Shown here one piece after another: positions 5,372-5,473 of a DNA stretch of 5,473 bases; position 1 is the stretch's first letter; every line of letters begins with the position of its first letter. Under the pieces are notes generated by a model. That model had not been told where the DNA came from. It did not search any database and saw only the letters and a list, made by a program, of their open reading frames with translations. Source of the DNA: an uncultured Clostridia bacterium (GTDB taxonomy: Bacteria > Bacillota > Clostridia > Oscillospirales > CAG-272); contig CAMOLD010000091.1 of NCBI GenBank assembly GCA_946618395.1, positions 1-5,473 on the forward strand. The letters run 5' to 3'. Both the position numbers and the translations under genes were made by a program.

Positions 5372-5396
5372 CTATTCTTTTGAAACCGGTATTTGT

Positions 5397-5473
5397 TTAT
5401 TTGTTGAGCGATTCGATTATCTCACCGATATCCCCGTTGATACAAATTGCTTTCTTCTCGATCTGCTTCGGGC
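5397..5473 (-). CDS. C-terminal end of an unidentified protein (partial)
   Basis: The last 24 codons of a gene that enters from the right edge and stops with TAA at 5397-5399. The tail reads AICINGDIGEIIESLNK at its end; composition is ordinary for a cytoplasmic protein and codon use fits coding DNA. The other two minus frames stop sooner, and a terminator follows about 205 nt downstream. Too little remains to name a family. Confidence 0.5.
   Translation of the reverse strand, partial: PKQIEKKAICINGDIGEIIESLNK

Larger units (their letters stand above)
4771..5396. other. Intergenic stretch without a convincing gene
   Basis: This A/T-rich region holds a 9-bp palindrome with a GGTG loop (4791-4812), a possible plus-strand promoter, the tRNA 3'-end-like fragment, three hairpins, a 30-bp tandem repeat and a possible coding remnant, each listed separately. 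Open frames across it look like by-products: a minus-strand frame at 4909-5106 covers the tRNA-like piece and two hairpins, and a plus-strand frame at 5150-5383 covers a hairpin and the tandem repeat. The mix resembles an integration boundary or repeat-derived spacer. Confidence 0.6.

Overview
The window looks like chromosomal DNA of a low-to-moderate-GC Bacillota, most likely a gut-type Clostridia (Oscillospirales or a relative). The basis is strong GGAGG-type ribosome sites, near-consensus sigma-A promoters, U-tailed intrinsic terminators, A/T-rich intergenic DNA and the protein families present. No taxonomic marker gene is present, so this is an inference. All convincing genes lie on the minus strand and are read from right to left.

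Layout in the direction of transcription. (a) 5397-5473 holds the last 24 codons of an unidentified protein that enters from the right edge. It is followed by about 750 bp without a convincing gene (4647-5396). That stretch holds two hairpin terminators, an imperfect 30-bp tandem repeat, a possible decayed coding remnant, a tRNA 3'-end-like fragment, a possible plus-strand promoter and a 50-bp A-tract. (b) 4278-4646 encodes a 122-residue Cys-free protein beginning NPEMKVVRFANEDVIAT after a short MKIS. It has a very good promoter (TTGACA-17-TAAAAT) and its own terminator. It is the candidate precursor or exported substrate. (c) 4003-951 is a two-gene operon with an ATGA overlap: a six-helix ABC exporter with fused ATPase, then a polytopic acyltransferase-3-like membrane protein without the family's usual histidines. 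The operon ends in a strong terminator. (d) 752-2 is a second operon with a TTGCAA-17-TATAAT promoter. It encodes a PqqD-like RiPP recognition element protein and, overlapping it by 26 bp, a small S24/S26 signal-peptidase-like serine protease. The window ends one base past that stop, so the operon may continue to the left.

Working model (inference): this is a compact RiPP-like or peptide-export locus. The PqqD-like protein would bind the conserved N-terminal leader of the 122-residue protein, the S26-type protease would cut the leader, the ABC exporter (which has no C39 peptidase domain) would export the product, and the AT3-like membrane protein would assist at the membrane. No radical-SAM or other modifying enzyme is visible inside the window. 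Either it lies to the left, or the system exports an unmodified protein. The separate strong promoter and terminator on the substrate gene fit a product made in excess over its machinery.
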